Assembly: GCF_018141545.1 (NCBI RefSeq) | Contig: NZ_CP064357.1 | Location: 310,001 to 374,000, forward strand | Direction of reading: 5' to 3' | DNA from: Miltoncostaea oceani | GTDB lineage: Bacteria; Actinomycetota; Thermoleophilia; Miltoncostaeales; Miltoncostaeaceae | Length of the DNA stretch: 64,000 nucleotides | Shown: positions 9,902 to 18,539 of the stretch, piece by piece | How positions within the stretch are numbered: position 1 is the stretch's first letter | Layout of the letters: every line of letters begins with the position of its first letter | Translations under genes and position numbers: made by a program | The notes under the pieces: generated by a model | Told to the model about the DNA's origin: nothing | Databases searched by the model: none | Seen by the model: only the letters and a program-made list of their open reading frames with translations

Positions 9902-10053
9902 TCGGACGCGCGCGTCCCGGCGCCCGCTCCTTGGCGCCGGTCGGCGGGGGATGAGTGGGAACGCCAGGCGGGGCGCCGGGACGCGGCGGCGGCCCCATCC
10001 TGGAACGGTGAGAAACGAGCGGGGGAGACGGGCCCCGCTCGCACACTGGCCCG

Positions 10054-10806
10054 ATGGACCGACGCCAGATCATCGCCATGGGAGGCGGGGGCTTCTCGGA
10101 GGAGCCTGACAACCCACTCCTCGACGACTTCGTCTTCTCACAGTCCGGAGCGGAACGACCCCGCATCCTCTTCCTGCCGACGGCGATGGGCGACCACCCG
10201 GGGCTGCTGCTGAAGTTCTACGCGGCGATGGGCCCCCGCTCGTGCGTGCCGAGCCACCTGCCGATGTTCGTGCGCGGCCGCCAGGATGTCCGCGAGCAGA
10301 TCCTCGGGCAGGACATCATCTACGTCGGCGGGGGCAACAGCGCGAACCTGCTCGCCATCTGGCGCGCCCACGGCATCGACCTGATCCTGCGCGAGGCCTG
10401 GGAGCGCGGGATTCTGATCGCCGGCCTCTGCGCCGGGGCGATGTGCTGGTTCGAGCGTGGCATCACCGCCAGCTTCGGCGGTGATCATCTGGTCCCCTTC
10501 GACGACGGCCTCGGGATGCTCGCCGGAGCCTTCTGCCCCCACTACGACTCGGACCCGCGCCGGGCCCCCGCCCTCCAGGCCGCCGTCGCCGAAGGGGCCA
10601 TGGACGGTTACGGCGTCGAGGACGGCGCCGCGCTCCACTTCCGCGGCCTCGACCTGGTGGAGGCGGTCAGCTCACGTGAGAGCGCCGCCGCGCACCGCGT
10701 GTCGCTCGACCCGACCGGCGGTGTGCTGGAGACCCGTCTGGAGACCCGCTACCTGGATGTCTCCCCGCCCGGACAGTCCGGGATCGGACCCTCGTTCCCC
10801 TGGTAG
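10054..10806 (+). CDS. Peptidase E-like S51 family hydrolase
   Basis: The protein opens with IIAMGGGGFSEEPDNPLLDD and has the class I glutamine amidotransferase-like fold of S51 peptidases: IIYVGGGNSANLLAIW, the nucleophile elbow IAGLCAGAMCWFE (here the expected Ser in the GxSAG motif appears as Cys in LCAGAM), and HYDSDPRRAP with the conserved His. Length (250 aa) is normal. Known members cleave dipeptides after Asp or degrade cyanophycin-like peptides in the cytoplasm. The Ser-to-Cys reading at the elbow means the exact activity is uncertain. It converges on the gene at 10819. Confidence 0.82.
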   Translation: MDRRQIIAMGGGGFSEEPDNPLLDDFVFSQSGAERPRILFLPTAMGDHPGLLLKFYAAMGPRSCVPSHLPMFVRGRQDVREQILGQDIIYVGGGNSANLLAIWRAHGIDLILREAWERGILIAGLCAGAMCWFERGITASFGGDHLVPFDDGLGMLAGAFCPHYDSDPRRAPALQAAVAEGAMDGYGVEDGAALHFRGLDLVEAVSSRESAAAHRVSLDPTGGVLETRLETRYLDVSPPGQSGIGPSFPW

Positions 10807-10818
10807 CGGCCGCCGGCC

Positions 10819-11106
10819 CTACCTGGAGGTGATGGGGCTCTCGAGGCCGTGGACCCGGCGTCCGGCGTCGGTGAGCTCCCAGAGGTGCTCGGTCTCGGTC
10901 GGGTGGCATTCGAGGTGGCCTGCGTCGCGCATCAGGGTCAGCGCGCTCTGGAACTGGCCGTTGCGTGTGATCTCGGTGCGGGACACGACGACCGGCCGCA
11001 GCTGATCGGTGCTCTGACGGCCGTCCTGGTCGAGGATGGCTGCGATCGTCGCGGCGATCTGCGCGAGTGGCCCTCCCGGGCCGACGACCTCTGCGGGCGG
11101 GATCAT
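10819..11106 (-). CDS. Small putative winged-helix protein, 95 aa
   Basis: Starts MIPPAEVVGPGGPLAQIAAT at the ATG at 11106, with a TATGCT -10 about 37 bases upstream and a GAGAAG element before the start. The body has helices (FQSALTLMRDAGHLEC) followed by a beta-wing-like LWELTDAGRRVHGL, a pattern common at the C-end of winged-helix domains. This suggests, but does not prove, DNA binding. Longer in-frame readings add Arg/Pro-rich sequence. Confidence 0.6.
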   Translation of the reverse strand: MIPPAEVVGPGGPLAQIAATIAAILDQDGRQSTDQLRPVVVSRTEITRNGQFQSALTLMRDAGHLECHPTETEHLWELTDAGRRVHGLESPITSR

Positions 11107-11238
11107 CTTCTCGTGTTCCTTGTCTCGGGTGCTCTGGCCTCGAGCATAGGCCGTGCGCCCCCGGCTGCAGGCCAGGGCGAGAGACCTGGGGGGCGGGGCC
11201 TTGGGCCTCGGCGCCGCAAGACCCATGAGACGCGGCGG

Positions 11239-11595
11239 CTACCCCAGCTGGTCGGTGTACATCCCGTCGCGCCCGGTCTGCTCGAAGTAGGAGAGCCGGT
11301 TCAGGTCGGGGGTGGCGCCGGGAGTGCTCGCGTCACACGGCGCCCAGCCCTGTCCGGAGACCATGACCGAGAACCAGCCGCGCGCGAGACACTCTGCGAT
11401 GCCCGGCCATGAGCCCTGCCAGGCCGATGCCTTCGGGTCGTGTCCCTCGCAATCGCAGCCGAGGCGCTGGCCCTTGCAGACGGAGCATCGCTCGACGTCG
11501 CAGCCGGGACGGTGGTGCTCTTCGACGCAGGCCCCGCAGTCCGGGCAGTCGGGGAGCTCCTGTGCCATCTGGGGATCCCCGGAGTCCGCCGGCAT
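11239..11595 (-). CDS. Cys-rich zinc-ribbon-like protein, 118 aa
   Basis: The N-terminal half has ten Cys and two His in the order CPDCGAC, HHRPGC, CSVCKGQRLGCDCEGH, an arrangement likely to bind two zinc ions. The C-terminal half (GIAECLARGWFSVMV, FEQTGRDGMYTDQL) looks like a small alpha/beta segment. Similar arrangements are seen in hypothetical proteins of actinobacterial plasmids and genomes. The start overlaps the stop of the upstream gene (TGATG), so translation is coupled to it. An internal ATG at 11568 is an alternative start. Confidence 0.7.
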   Translation of the reverse strand: MPADSGDPQMAQELPDCPDCGACVEEHHRPGCDVERCSVCKGQRLGCDCEGHDPKASAWQGSWPGIAECLARGWFSVMVSGQGWAPCDASTPGATPDLNRLSYFEQTGRDGMYTDQLG

Positions 11596-11915
11596 CAGGA
11601 GGCGTCCTCGTCGACGCTGACGCGCTCACCGATGCCCGGGAGCCGCAGCTCGAGGACGTCGACCATCCAGCCGGGCATCCCGCCGTAGCTGGCGCCGACA
11701 GCGTCGATGACGACCTGCTCGGTCGTCTCCGGGTCCTTGAAGGCCGCAAGCGCCTCGGGGTTGTCGGCGAGGTGGAGCCCGAGGTTCACGAGCAGGTTCA
11801 TCAGATCCACGGCCGGGTCGTGATCGCCGTCCAGGCCATCGGTGAGGAAGTCGGCGGCGGCATTCAGCGCGGTGCTCACCGTGGTGCGGTCGATCGTCGT
11901 CGGGGTCTCGCTCAC
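11595..11915 (-). CDS. Acidic helical protein, 106 aa
   Basis: I chose the GTG at 11915 (VSETPTTIDRTTVSTALNAA) because a GAGGAG ribosome binding site lies just upstream and a TACGTT -10 some 35 bases upstream; the longer ORF runs through non-coding sequence. The product is acidic and helical (DPAVDLMNLLVNLGLHLADN) with no membrane segments. It is the first gene of a two-gene unit with the Cys-rich protein at 11239. Function unknown. Confidence 0.65.
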   Translation of the reverse strand: MSETPTTIDRTTVSTALNAAADFLTDGLDGDHDPAVDLMNLLVNLGLHLADNPEALAAFKDPETTEQVVIDAVGASYGGMPGWMVDVLELRLPGIGERVSVDEDAS

Positions 11916-12154
11916 GTCTGTCTCCTCGCGGCGCTGGGGGTCCCCATCAACGTAAGCCGCCCTCGGCGCCGTGCCTCGCCCGGGAGGAGACCCTCCGGAC
12001 AAGAGGATCGACGTGCCCCAAGCGCCTGCGAAGCAGCCGATCGCACCCCGGTAACGGCCCCTGCCGCCGCGAGAGATGGGGCGACCGGCTTCCCGGTCTC
12101 GTTCAACGACGATCGTGGGAGCTGGCGGGTGTCCCCGCCCGATCCCACAAGGGG

Positions 12155-12694
12155 TCAGTCGCTGTTGTCGGCGAGGATCAGCAGGCGCCACTTGCCGAAG
12201 AACGGGTCGGTGGCCTCACCGTTCCACTCGAGAAGCCTGTCGAGGTCGGCCGGCAGCTGATCCGATGCCAGCGCCTCGAGCAGCCCGGCGTTCTCCTCAC
12301 CGTCGATGTCGATGGGGTAGAGCCCCTCGAGCAGGAGGGGGTAGGCGCGCCGGCAGCGCGCCGGCCAGAGACCCGCGAACGATGACTCCAGGAGGCGGTC
12401 GTAGGCGACCAGTTCATCCAGGAGCGGAGGGCCGAAGGCGCCGATGTTCGATGAGTGGAGCTCGCGGCTGATCCGCTCCATCGCACTCAGCGTCTCGGGC
12501 CGGGGGGTGAGGATGGTGCCGACGACCTCGACCTGCGCACAACCGACGCCGGCGCACTGGTGGATCAGCCGCATCCACGAACGGCTGGATCCGGGCTGCC
12601 AGAACACCTCCGATGCCTCATCGAGCTCGGGAGAGAGAACCAGCAGCGGCAACCTCAGGCCGAGCTCGTCCGGGTAGGCGACGTCTTCGTTCAT
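12155..12694 (-). CDS. Hypothetical acidic protein, 179 aa
   Basis: Starts MNEDVAYPDELGLRLPLLVL at the ATG lying 8 bases after a TAGTGT -10, which argues against the slightly longer GTG start at 12706. The protein has an N-terminal alpha/beta part with three Cys (IHQCAGVGCAQ, ARCRRAYP) and an acidic, Leu-rich C-terminus (LLEALASDQLPADLDRLLEW). Cytoplasmic. It lies upstream of, but divergent from, the nrd operon. No family recognised. Confidence 0.7.
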   Translation of the reverse strand: MNEDVAYPDELGLRLPLLVLSPELDEASEVFWQPGSSRSWMRLIHQCAGVGCAQVEVVGTILTPRPETLSAMERISRELHSSNIGAFGPPLLDELVAYDRLLESSFAGLWPARCRRAYPLLLEGLYPIDIDGEENAGLLEALASDQLPADLDRLLEWNGEATDPFFGKWRLLILADNSD

Positions 12695-12702
12695 CACCAC
12701 TG

Positions 12703-12708
12703 ACACTA
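12703..12708 (-). promoter_or_regulatory. -10 element TAGTGT (minus strand)
   Basis: On the minus strand TAGTGT is 8 bases before the ATG at 12694; no Shine-Dalgarno is present, so this looks leaderless. Confidence 0.5.
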
Positions 12709-12996
12709 GCCGACGACGCGAGAGCGCCGGCGCCTCTCGACTCCGCTCACCTATCCCATGGGGGCGCCCCCGGAACCGGCCAGGGTTCGTGTCAGAGGCC
12801 TCGATGAGAGGCGCCGAGAATCATCTTCCTGACTCGCCGCTACCGTGCGGGTTTTCACCGCCTTTCGCCTGCAAACGGCAAGGTCCGGAGCGGATGCGAA
12901 AGCCCGGCAATCGGGACCGGGCGGGGTAGTGTCAGTCATCCGTCGCGCCGTTGGCGCGCACCCCTTTCGAGACGCCCCAAGGAGGCCTCCACACCC

Positions 12997-13242
12997 ATGA
13001 CCACTCAGATCGCCAGCGCCACCATCACCCTCTACACCCGCCCCGGCTGCCCCGGCTGCCGGATGAGCAAGCAGGTCCTCGAGCGCAACGGCGTCGAGTT
13101 CGAATCCCGAGATGTCAGCGAGGACGCCGACGCGCTCGCCGCGATCCAGACCCTCGGCTACACGTCCCTGCCGGTAGTCGTCGCCGGCCTCGAGCACTGG
13201 TCGGGCTACCAGCCGGACCGCCTCCAGGCCCTCAGCGCCTGA
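12997..13242 (+). CDS. nrdH: NrdH-redoxin (electron donor for class Ib RNR)
   Basis: An 81-residue glutaredoxin-like protein with the redox motif Cys18-Pro-Gly-Cys21 in LYTRPGCPGC, the cis-Pro region SLPVVV and the NrdH signature HWSGYQPDRL near the end. NrdH is reduced by thioredoxin reductase and reduces the C-terminal cysteines of NrdE. A GGAGG ribosome binding site precedes the ATG, and a TAGTGT hexamer at 12927 is a candidate -10 giving a leader of about 55 bases. First gene of nrdHIEF; nrdI follows after 5 bases. Confidence 0.93.
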   Translation: MTTQIASATITLYTRPGCPGCRMSKQVLERNGVEFESRDVSEDADALAAIQTLGYTSLPVVVAGLEHWSGYQPDRLQALSA

Positions 13243-13247
13243 TCGGC

Positions 13248-13649
13248 GTGGAGCTGCGGATCGTCTACTACAGCGCCCCGAGTGGGAACACCCGGCGCTT
13301 TGTCGAGCGCCTCGGCCTGCCGGCTGCTCGCGTCGACGATGACGAGGCCCTGCGCGCCCTCGGCGAGGGCCCGATCTGCCTGGTGACCCCGACCTACAGC
13401 GGCCGCGTCCCGGCTCCGGTGGCCCGCTTCCTGCGGACTCCTGAGCACCGGTCCCGGCTCGCCGGTGTGATCGCCGGGGGGAGCACAAACTTCGGCGCTG
13501 ACTTCGGCCGGGCGGGCAAGCTCGTCTCCTCGGCGTGCGGGGTCCCGCTCTTGCACACCTTCGAGCTCAGCGGCCTGCCCGAGGACCTCGAGATCACCCG
13601 CAGACAACTGGAGAGCATGTGCAAGTCCCCGCACCCATCGACTACCTGA
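13248..13649 (+). CDS. nrdI: NrdI flavodoxin-like protein
   Basis: GTG start; 133 residues. The flavodoxin-like phosphate loop is visible in YYSAPSGNTRRFVERL, the FMN-binding strand in LVTPTYSGRVPAPV, and the NrdI-specific Gly-rich segment in VIAGGSTNFGADFG. NrdI supplies oxidant that builds the manganese-tyrosyl radical in NrdF. Its 3' end overlaps the start of nrdE by about 31 bases, so translation of the two is probably coupled. Confidence 0.92.
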   Translation: MELRIVYYSAPSGNTRRFVERLGLPAARVDDDEALRALGEGPICLVTPTYSGRVPAPVARFLRTPEHRSRLAGVIAGGSTNFGADFGRAGKLVSSACGVPLLHTFELSGLPEDLEITRRQLESMCKSPHPSTT

Positions 13650-16600
13650 GCCTCAACAGTGAGCTGAACATCTACGGCCCCGACGGCCGTATCCAGTTCG
13701 CAAAGGACCGCGAGGCGGTGCGGGGCTACTTCCTGGAGCACGTCAACCCGAACACGGTCTTCTTCCACAACCTGGAGGAGAAGCTCGAGTACCTGGTGGC
13801 CAACGGCTACTACGAGGCCGCGTTCCTCGCCCAGTACCGGCCGGCGTTCGTGAAGGAGCTCTTCAAGGCGATCTACGCCCGGCGCTACCGGTTCACGACC
13901 TTCGTCGGCGCCTACAAGTTCTTCACCGGCTACGCACTGAAGACCTTCGACGGCAGTCGCTACCTCGAGCGGTACGAGGACCGGATCGTCGTCTGCGCCC
14001 TCTACCTGGCGCGCGGGTCGGAGAAGCAGGCCCGCCTCCTGGCCGAGGAGATGATCGCCCAGCGTTTCCAGCCGGCGACCCCGACCTTCCTGAACTCCGG
14101 CAAGGCCCAGCGCGGCGAGCTGGTGTCGTGCTTCCCCGCCGGCACGCCGGTCGAGACGACCGAGGGCCCGAAGGCCATCGAACTGATCCGGGTCGGCGAC
14201 ACGGTCATCACCCACGACGGCTCGGCCAAGGCCGTCACCGACGTGATGGAGCGCGCCAACGAGGAGGGCCTCGTCGCCCTCTCGATCTCCGGTGTCTCCG
14301 ACGTCTACTACAGCACCCCTGAGCACCCGGTCCTCGTCCACCGCCCCGGCGCCCAGCACGACCTGCGGCCGTGCCTGGTCGGCGACGGCGACCAGACCGA
14401 CGTCTGGTGGGTCCGCGCCGGCGACGTCCAGGAGGGCGACCTGCTGGCGATCGACCCCCGTCGCATCGGCGAGGCGACGGCTGAGGAGGACGTGGCCGCC
14501 CTCGCGGTCCCCTCCAACGTCGCGACGCTCGAGCGCCCCTCGCGGTCGAAGGCGGCCAGGGCGGCCGCTGGCGCCCAGGCGACTGAGGTCCTCCGGGTCA
14601 TCGCCGGGCACCTCATGGCCCCCGTGACCAAGGCCCGCCGGACGCCCCGCGCGCCCATCACCGTCTACAACCTCGAGGTCGAGGACAACCACACCTACCT
14701 GGCGCGCGGCGTGGTGGTCCACAACTGCTTCCTGATCCAGATCGAGGACTCGATGAACTCGATCGGGCGCGCCGTCAACAGCGCCCTCCAGCTGTCCAAG
14801 CGTGGCGGCGGGGTGGCCTTCAGCCTCTCCAACCTGCGCGGCGCCGGCGACCCGATCAAGAACATCGAGGACCAGTCGAGCGGCGTCCTGCCGGTCATGA
14901 AGCTGCTCGAGGACTGCTTCTCCTACGCCGACCAGCTCGGCGCCCGGCAGGGAGCCGGGGCCGTCTACCTCCACGCCCACCACTGGGACATCGAGACGTT
15001 CCTCGACTGCCGCCGCGAGGCCGCCGACGAGAAGATCCGGATCAAGACCCTCTCACTCGGGGTCGTCGTCCCCGACATCACCTTCGAGCTCGCCCGGGGG
15101 GACGAGGACATGTACCTGTTCTCCCCCTACGACGTCGCCCGCAAGTACGGCAAGCCCTTCTCGGACGTTGTGATCAGCGACGTCTACCGCGAGCTCGTCG
15201 ACGACCCGGGGGTGCGCAAGCGCAAGATCAAGGCGCGCGCGTTCTTCCAGCTCCTCGCCGAGGTCCAGTTCGAGTCCGGCTACCCGTATCTGCTGTTCGA
15301 GGACAACGCCAACCGGGCCAGCGCGGTGCCCGGGAGGATCGTCATGTCGAACCTCTGCGTGACGGGTGAGACCGAGCTCCTGACCGACAAGGGGCCCCGC
15401 CGGGCGAAGGACCTCCATGAGTCCGGCGAGGATCTGCGCGTGATGGTCGACCGGCGCACCATCGGGACTCGAGAGGCGAGCCTGCGCGGCCTGGAGGAGT
15501 ACCCGGCGATCCCCATGGCCCTGACCGCTCGACAGGCCGAGGTCTTCAAGGTCTCGACCGTCGAGGGCTTCGAGCTGCGCGCGACCGCTTGGCACAAGAT
15601 GTTCATCGAGCGCGATGGGGAGGTCCTCGAGGTCCGTCTCGCGGAGCTGATGCCCGGCGACCACCTGCTCGTCCAGTCCGGTGAGGGCCGCTTCGGCGAC
15701 CATCACGACCCGGACCTCGCGTACCTCGCCGGCTGGCTGGCGGGAGACGGGACCTTTGGGGAGCTGAGGAGCGGCGCCGACACCGCTCGCTGGGACCTCT
15801 ACGGGGACAAGGACCAGTTCGTACCGGATCTCGAGCTGGCAGCCGTCAACAGCCTTGCTCAGCACCATGACGGCGATGTCCACCACTCCTCGACGCTGAC
15901 GCCTGCCTTCCGTGGCGAGTACGCCGGCCGGCGCAGCCTCTCGAGCGCGCCGCTCACCCGGGTGCTCGAGCGGCACGGTATGACGCGTGAGTCCAAGCTG
16001 CGGGTCCCGCAGTTCGTGAGCGAGGGCAGCCGCGAGACGGTCTGTGCCTATCTGTCCGGCGTCTACCAGGCCGACGGGTCGGTGTGCGGCGACGCGAAGG
16101 CCAAGACGTGCTCGATCCAGCTGGGCTCCGTCGACCGCGGGTTCCTCGTCGAGGTCCAGCGTCTGCTTCTGAACCTCGGGATGTTCAGCCGGATCTACGC
16201 CACCAGGAAGGCCGGCACGAGCCTCCTGCCCGATGGCCGCGGTGGGCAGCGCGAGTACCCGACCCAGCAGCTCTACACCCTCCGCATCAGCGACGCCGTC
16301 GGACGAGAGCGGTTCATGGACACCGTCGCGCTCTCACCGGAGGCGCAGGTCAAGTTCGAGCGCCTGAACGCGCCGTTCCAGAAGCCCTACTACCAGGCGC
16401 CCCACCGCTTCCGGGCACGCGTCGCGTCCGTCGCACCGGACGGGATCGAGGACGTCTACGACACGACCGTGGATGAGGCCCATTCGCTCATCTTCAACGG
16501 CTTGGTGACTGGGAACTGCTCGGAGATCCTGCAGCCCCAGGAGGCCTCTGAGATCGATGACGAGCAGGCCTTCGTGGAGGTCGGCAAGGACGTCAGCTGC

Positions 16601-17497
16601 AACCTCGGCAGCCTCAATATCTCCCAGGTCATGGCGGGTCCGGACATCCGCCGGACCATCGACGCCGCGATCCGTGCCCTGTCAGCGGTCTCGGACATGT
16701 CCGACATCAGCTGCGTGCCGACGATCCAGGCCGGCAACCGGCGCTCACACGCGGTCGGGCTCGGCCAGATGAACCTCCACGGCTACCTGGCGAGCCAGGA
16801 GATCCACTACGACTCGCCGGAGGCGGTCGACTTCGTGGACGCCTACTTCCGGACGGTCGCCTACCACGCGCTCTGGACCTCGAGTGTCATCGCCCGCGAG
16901 ACCGGCGAGTCCTTCGACGGCTTCACCGAGAGCGGCTACCACTCGGGGGCCTTCTTCGAGCGGTATGCCAAGGCCTGGCGCCCCCGCACCGCGAAGGTGC
17001 GGCGGATCATGCGCGACGCGGGCATCGAGCTTCCGAGCGTCGAGGACTGGGCGCGGCTTGCCCGCCATGTCCGCCGGCACGGCATGTACAACCAGAACCT
17101 CCAGGCCGTCGCCCCGACGGGCTCGATCAGCTACGTCAACCACGCGACCGCCTCGATCCACCCGATCACCTCGATGATCGAGATGCGCAAGGAGGGCAAG
17201 ATGGGCCGGGTCTACTACCCGGCGGCCCACCTGGACGACGAGAACGCCGAGTACTTCAAGGACGCGTATGAGATCGGCCCTTACGCGCTGATCGACGTCT
17301 ACGCCGCCGCCGCCCAGCACGTGGACCAGGGGCTCTCCTGCACTCTCTTCTTCACCGAGGAGGCCTCGACGCGCGACATCAACCGGGCCCAGATCTACGC
17401 CTGGCGCAAGGGCCTGAAGACCCTCTACTACGTGCGCGTGCGAAGCGCCGTGCTCGAGGGCACCGACACCGAAGGATGTGTTTCATGCGCAGTCTGA
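13619..17497 (+). CDS. nrdE: Ribonucleotide reductase class Ib large subunit with two inteins
   Basis: GTG start at 13619 (VQVPAPIDYLSLNSELNIYG). The 1292-residue precursor becomes about 706 residues after removal of two inteins, the normal NrdE length. Exteins have all class Ib landmarks: PTFLNSGKAQRGELVS then Cys (first redox Cys), NIEDQSSGVLPVMKLLED, MSNL then CSEI (radical-bearing catalytic Cys), GLGQMNLHGYLA, APTGSISYVNHATASIHP and the C-terminal shuttle pair GCVSC. It makes deoxyribonucleoside diphosphates in the cytoplasm with NrdF. Enzyme activity must depend on protein splicing because both inteins interrupt active-site cysteines. The stop region overlaps nrdF. Confidence 0.95.
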   Translation: MQVPAPIDYLSLNSELNIYGPDGRIQFAKDREAVRGYFLEHVNPNTVFFHNLEEKLEYLVANGYYEAAFLAQYRPAFVKELFKAIYARRYRFTTFVGAYKFFTGYALKTFDGSRYLERYEDRIVVCALYLARGSEKQARLLAEEMIAQRFQPATPTFLNSGKAQRGELVSCFPAGTPVETTEGPKAIELIRVGDTVITHDGSAKAVTDVMERANEEGLVALSISGVSDVYYSTPEHPVLVHRPGAQHDLRPCLVGDGDQTDVWWVRAGDVQEGDLLAIDPRRIGEATAEEDVAALAVPSNVATLERPSRSKAARAAAGAQATEVLRVIAGHLMAPVTKARRTPRAPITVYNLEVEDNHTYLARGVVVHNCFLIQIEDSMNSIGRAVNSALQLSKRGGGVAFSLSNLRGAGDPIKNIEDQSSGVLPVMKLLEDCFSYADQLGARQGAGAVYLHAHHWDIETFLDCRREAADEKIRIKTLSLGVVVPDITFELARGDEDMYLFSPYDVARKYGKPFSDVVISDVYRELVDDPGVRKRKIKARAFFQLLAEVQFESGYPYLLFEDNANRASAVPGRIVMSNLCVTGETELLTDKGPRRAKDLHESGEDLRVMVDRRTIGTREASLRGLEEYPAIPMALTARQAEVFKVSTVEGFELRATAWHKMFIERDGEVLEVRLAELMPGDHLLVQSGEGRFGDHHDPDLAYLAGWLAGDGTFGELRSGADTARWDLYGDKDQFVPDLELAAVNSLAQHHDGDVHHSSTLTPAFRGEYAGRRSLSSAPLTRVLERHGMTRESKLRVPQFVSEGSRETVCAYLSGVYQADGSVCGDAKAKTCSIQLGSVDRGFLVEVQRLLLNLGMFSRIYATRKAGTSLLPDGRGGQREYPTQQLYTLRISDAVGRERFMDTVALSPEAQVKFERLNAPFQKPYYQAPHRFRARVASVAPDGIEDVYDTTVDEAHSLIFNGLVTGNCSEILQPQEASEIDDEQAFVEVGKDVSCNLGSLNISQVMAGPDIRRTIDAAIRALSAVSDMSDISCVPTIQAGNRRSHAVGLGQMNLHGYLASQEIHYDSPEAVDFVDAYFRTVAYHALWTSSVIARETGESFDGFTESGYHSGAFFERYAKAWRPRTAKVRRIMRDAGIELPSVEDWARLARHVRRHGMYNQNLQAVAPTGSISYVNHATASIHPITSMIEMRKEGKMGRVYYPAAHLDDENAEYFKDAYEIGPYALIDVYAAAAQHVDQGLSCTLFFTEEASTRDINRAQIYAWRKGLKTLYYVRVRSAVLEGTDTEGCVSCAV
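14129..14725 (+). other. Intein 1 in NrdE (mini-intein, 199 aa)
   Basis: Precursor residues 171-369. It starts with Cys (block A, CFPAGTPVETTEG), has block B STPEHPVLVH with the Thr-x2-His pattern, and ends VVVHN followed by Cys (+1), with the expected penultimate His. There is no LAGLIDADG or HNH endonuclease; the middle Ala/Arg-rich segment may be a decayed linker. It sits before the first redox-active Cys of NrdE. Confidence 0.93.
15356..16516 (+). mobile_element. Intein 2 in NrdE with LAGLIDADG endonuclease (387 aa)
   Basis: Precursor residues 580-966. Block A is CVTGETELLTDKGPRRA, block B is RATAWHKMF. The central homing endonuclease has two LAGLIDADG motifs, YLAGWLAGDGTFG and YLSGVYQADGSV, each with the acidic residue, so cleavage activity is plausible. 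The end reads GLVTGN then Cys; the usual penultimate His is Gly. It interrupts MSNL/CSEI at the radical-bearing Cys. Confidence 0.93.
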
Positions 17498-18492
17498 GCG
17501 ACGAGGCAACCACGCCGGCGCCCGGGGGCGCCCTCGCACCATCGGCGTTGATCGTCCCGAAGCGTGCGATCAACTGGAACGCCCTCGAGGACGAGCTCGA
17601 CAAGATGGTCTGGGAGAAGCTCATCACCCAGTTCTGGGTGGCGACGCGCTTCCCGATCTCCAACGACCTCACCTCCTGGCGCAAGCTGACGCCGGCCGAG
17701 CAGGAGCTCGTGCTCCACGTCTTCGCCGGCCTGACGCTGCTGGACACGATCCAGGGCTCGGTCGGTGCGCCGGCGCTGCTCGCTGATGCGGCCACCCCGC
17801 ACGAGGAAGCGGTGCTCGCGAACATCGCCTTCATGGAGCACGTCCACGCCCAGTCCTACTCTCAGATCTTCCAGACGCTCGCGTCGACCACGGAGATCAA
17901 CGCGGCCTTCCGCTGGGCGGCCGAGAACGAGCGCCTGCAGTTCAAGGCGCGGACGATCCAGGGTCTCTACGCCGACCCGGATCCGCTTCGGCGCAAGGTC
18001 GCCTCGGTGATGCTCGAGTCGTTTCTGTTCTACTCGGGCTTCTTCCTGCCGCTCTGGCTGAACGGCCACGCACGGCTGCCCAACACCGCGGACATCATCA
18101 AGTTCATCATCCGCGATGAGGCGATCCACGGCTACTACATCGGCCACAAGTTCCAGCGCGGCCTGGAGCGTGAGCGAAAGCGGACCCAAGGTGAGATCAA
18201 GGACTTCGCCTACGACCTGCTCGGCGAGCTCTACGACAACGAGGTCCGCTACACCCAGGACCTCTACGACGCCTTCGGGCTGACCGAGGACGTCAAGGTC
18301 TTCCTGCGCTACAACGCCAACAAGGCCCTCATGAACCTCGGCCTCGAGCCGCTGTTCCCGTCCGAGCCGGTGAACCCGATCGTGCTGAGCGGCCTGTCCC
18401 TCGGTGCCGAGACCCACGACTTCTTCTCGACCACCGGGTCGTATGTGGTCGGGCGCTCCGAGCCGACGACCGACGAGGACTGGGACTTCTGA
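17485..18492 (+). CDS. nrdF: Ribonucleotide reductase class Ib small subunit
   Basis: The 335-residue ferritin-like protein has the metal ligands of NrdF: Asp in LTLLDTIQGS, Glu and His in NIAFMEHVHAQSYSQIF (which also holds the radical Tyr), Glu in AAENERLQFKA, and Glu/His in FIIRDEAIHGYYIG. It carries the Mn2 or Fe2 tyrosyl radical cofactor. The ATG at 17485 lies 8 bases after GAAGGA and overlaps the nrdE stop by 13 bases; an in-frame ATG at 17476 is too close to that site. It ends SEPTTDEDWDF, the usual type of tail that docks onto NrdE. Last gene of the operon. Confidence 0.95.
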   Translation: MRSLSDEATTPAPGGALAPSALIVPKRAINWNALEDELDKMVWEKLITQFWVATRFPISNDLTSWRKLTPAEQELVLHVFAGLTLLDTIQGSVGAPALLADAATPHEEAVLANIAFMEHVHAQSYSQIFQTLASTTEINAAFRWAAENERLQFKARTIQGLYADPDPLRRKVASVMLESFLFYSGFFLPLWLNGHARLPNTADIIKFIIRDEAIHGYYIGHKFQRGLERERKRTQGEIKDFAYDLLGELYDNEVRYTQDLYDAFGLTEDVKVFLRYNANKALMNLGLEPLFPSEPVNPIVLSGLSLGAETHDFFSTTGSYVVGRSEPTTDEDWDF

Positions 18493-18497
18493 GGGTC

Positions 18498-18536
18498 CCC
18501 GCTCACCCCCGGCCCCAACAGCCGGCGGTGAGCGGG
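18498..18536. terminator. Bidirectional hairpin between nrdF and convergent gene
   Basis: Ten-base arms CCCGCTCACC and GGTGAGCGGG enclose a second, shorter GC-rich pairing. It lies 5 bases after the nrdF stop and just before the stop of the minus-strand gene at 18540. No T-tract, as is usual in GC-rich actinobacteria. Confidence 0.65.
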
Positions 18537-18539
18537 TGA

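Noticed and set aside
12707-12996. NrdR boxes or a cobalamin riboswitch upstream of nrdH
   Set aside because: I looked for the AT-rich NrdR consensus and conserved riboswitch segments and found none.
13394-14983. Long antisense frame of more than 500 codons opposite nrdI/nrdE
   Set aside because: High-GC shadow; composition is Val/Gly/Asp/Arg-rich with no domains, while the plus strand codes for RNR.
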